From positions 1-8,861 of the forward strand of contig JAOZRH010000039.1 in the NCBI GenBank assembly GCA_029931905.1: a stretch of DNA of 8,861 bases, written 5' to 3'. The notes beneath the pieces are model-generated. The model had not been told where the DNA came from. It was given only the letters and a program-made list of their open reading frames with translations, and did no database searches. Source of the DNA: Fidelibacterota bacterium (GTDB taxonomy: Bacteria; Fidelibacterota; Fidelibacteria; Fidelibacterales; Fidelibacteraceae). The position numbers were made by a program, and so were the translations under genes. Positions 8,240-8,861 of this stretch are shown piece after piece; position 1 is the stretch's first letter; each line of letters opens with the position of its first letter.

Positions 8240-8846
8240 CTAATTTATTAAGTGTAATTTTTTTGATTTTATCATGAATTTTATTTATAGAATTATTTCC
8301 CTCTATTAGGAAACATCTGTTGGGATTTTGTTTTGTTATTTCAATATATCCTGAGATTACTTTATTTTTAAATTTAGAATCTTCTGATTCCATTCTATCA
8401 ATATTTTCTTTTTTTCCTAAACGACTATTCGCATCTTCAAGTCTTGTATTTACAATAAATGTTATATCAGGAGTGATATTATGACTCCCAATAAGATTTA
8501 GTTCGTTTATCAATTTTAATGAAATATCTCTACCGTAACCTTGATATGCGGTGGTAGAGTCAAAAAACCTGTCGCTAATTACAATTTTATTTTCATTAAG
8601 TGCTGGAGTGATTATTTCGCTTACAAGCTGACTTCGTGCTGCAGAATATAGAAGTAATTCTGTATGCGGATGCATTTTCTCGCTTTTCAAATCAAGTAGA
8701 ATATCTCTTACTTCGTTACCAATTTTTGTAAAACCTGGATCAAAAATATTTACAACATTATAACCTATTTTTTCTAAGTAATTCGTTAATAATTTTGCTT
8801 GTGTAGATTTTCCACAGCCGTCGATACCTTCAAATGTAATAAACAT
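8223..8846 (-). CDS. tmk: Thymidylate (dTMP) kinase
   Basis: Tmk phosphorylates dTMP to dTDP with ATP in the cytoplasm, an essential step toward dTTP. The 207-residue length is normal. The P-loop FEGIDGCGKSTQ is at 5-16, the DR motif is SDRFFDSTTAYQGYGR at 91-106, and a lid with the usual DRME is at 150-153. The loop normally written REPGGT reads FDPGFT (35-40), so the Arg and the second Gly are replaced by Phe; the remaining motifs look intact, so I expect an active enzyme. LLLYSAARSQLV (64-75) is typical of the family. ATG 8846 is preceded by a strong AAGGAG. The gene overlaps the start of the downstream peptidase gene by 17 bases and probably heads that two-gene transcript. Only 15 bases remain upstream inside the window, so further operon members cannot be seen. 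Confidence 0.96.
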   Translation of the reverse strand: MFITFEGIDGCGKSTQAKLLTNYLEKIGYNVVNIFDPGFTKIGNEVRDILLDLKSEKMHPHTELLLYSAARSQLVSEIITPALNENKIVISDRFFDSTTAYQGYGRDISLKLINELNLIGSHNITPDITFIVNTRLEDANSRLGKKENIDRMESEDSKFKNKVISGYIEITKQNPNRCFLIEGNNSINKIHDKIKKITLNKLDDYKK

Positions 8847-8850
8847 TATT

Positions 8851-8856
8851 CTCCTT
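8851..8856 (-). promoter_or_regulatory. Ribosome binding site of tmk
   Basis: Read on the minus strand this is AAGGAG, four bases before the tmk ATG at 8846. It is the best Shine-Dalgarno match in the window and fixes the start. Confidence 0.75.
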
Positions 8857-8861
8857 TTAAA

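Overview
The window is a compact, strongly AT-rich piece of bacterial chromosome holding five complete protein-coding genes and almost no non-coding DNA. Protein style points to the Bacteroidota/Chlorobiota/Ignavibacteria side of the tree: a type III glutamine synthetase, a carbamoyl-phosphate synthase large subunit with the sequence signatures I associate with Bacteroidota and with eukaryotic CPS1/CAD, and a CtpA-like S41 peptidase with a long C-terminal tail. This placement is a judgement from remembered families, not a computed tree. TGA, TAG and TAA all end genes and TGG encodes Trp, so the standard bacterial code applies.

Layout: positions 1-184 are an AT-rich non-coding leader. A forward run follows: carA (185-1237), carB (1292-4486) and a type III glutamine synthetase, glnN-like (true start most likely ATG 4517, end 6631). 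The spacers are 54 and 30 bases, consistent with one operon. On the opposite strand, tmk (8846-8223) is followed by an S41/CtpA-type peptidase (8239-6617), which overlaps tmk by 17 bases. The two groups converge, and the glutamine synthetase and peptidase genes overlap tail to tail by 15 bases with no visible terminator between them.

How the genes fit together: CarA takes the amide of glutamine and passes ammonia to CarB, which makes carbamoyl phosphate for pyrimidines and arginine. The downstream glutamine synthetase makes the glutamine that CarA uses, so the forward operon may couple amide supply to its use. Tmk converts dTMP to dTDP, a late pyrimidine step, so both groups touch pyrimidine nucleotides, although the peptidase is unrelated (envelope protein processing).

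All five genes appear intact, with recognisable catalytic motifs. I see no mobile element, CRISPR array, tRNA, rRNA or phage gene. This is mostly housekeeping DNA. The points worth a second look are the carAB-glnN arrangement, the CPS1-like CarB, the convergent gene overlap and an altered nucleotide-binding loop in Tmk. I do not see evidence for a new biological system.
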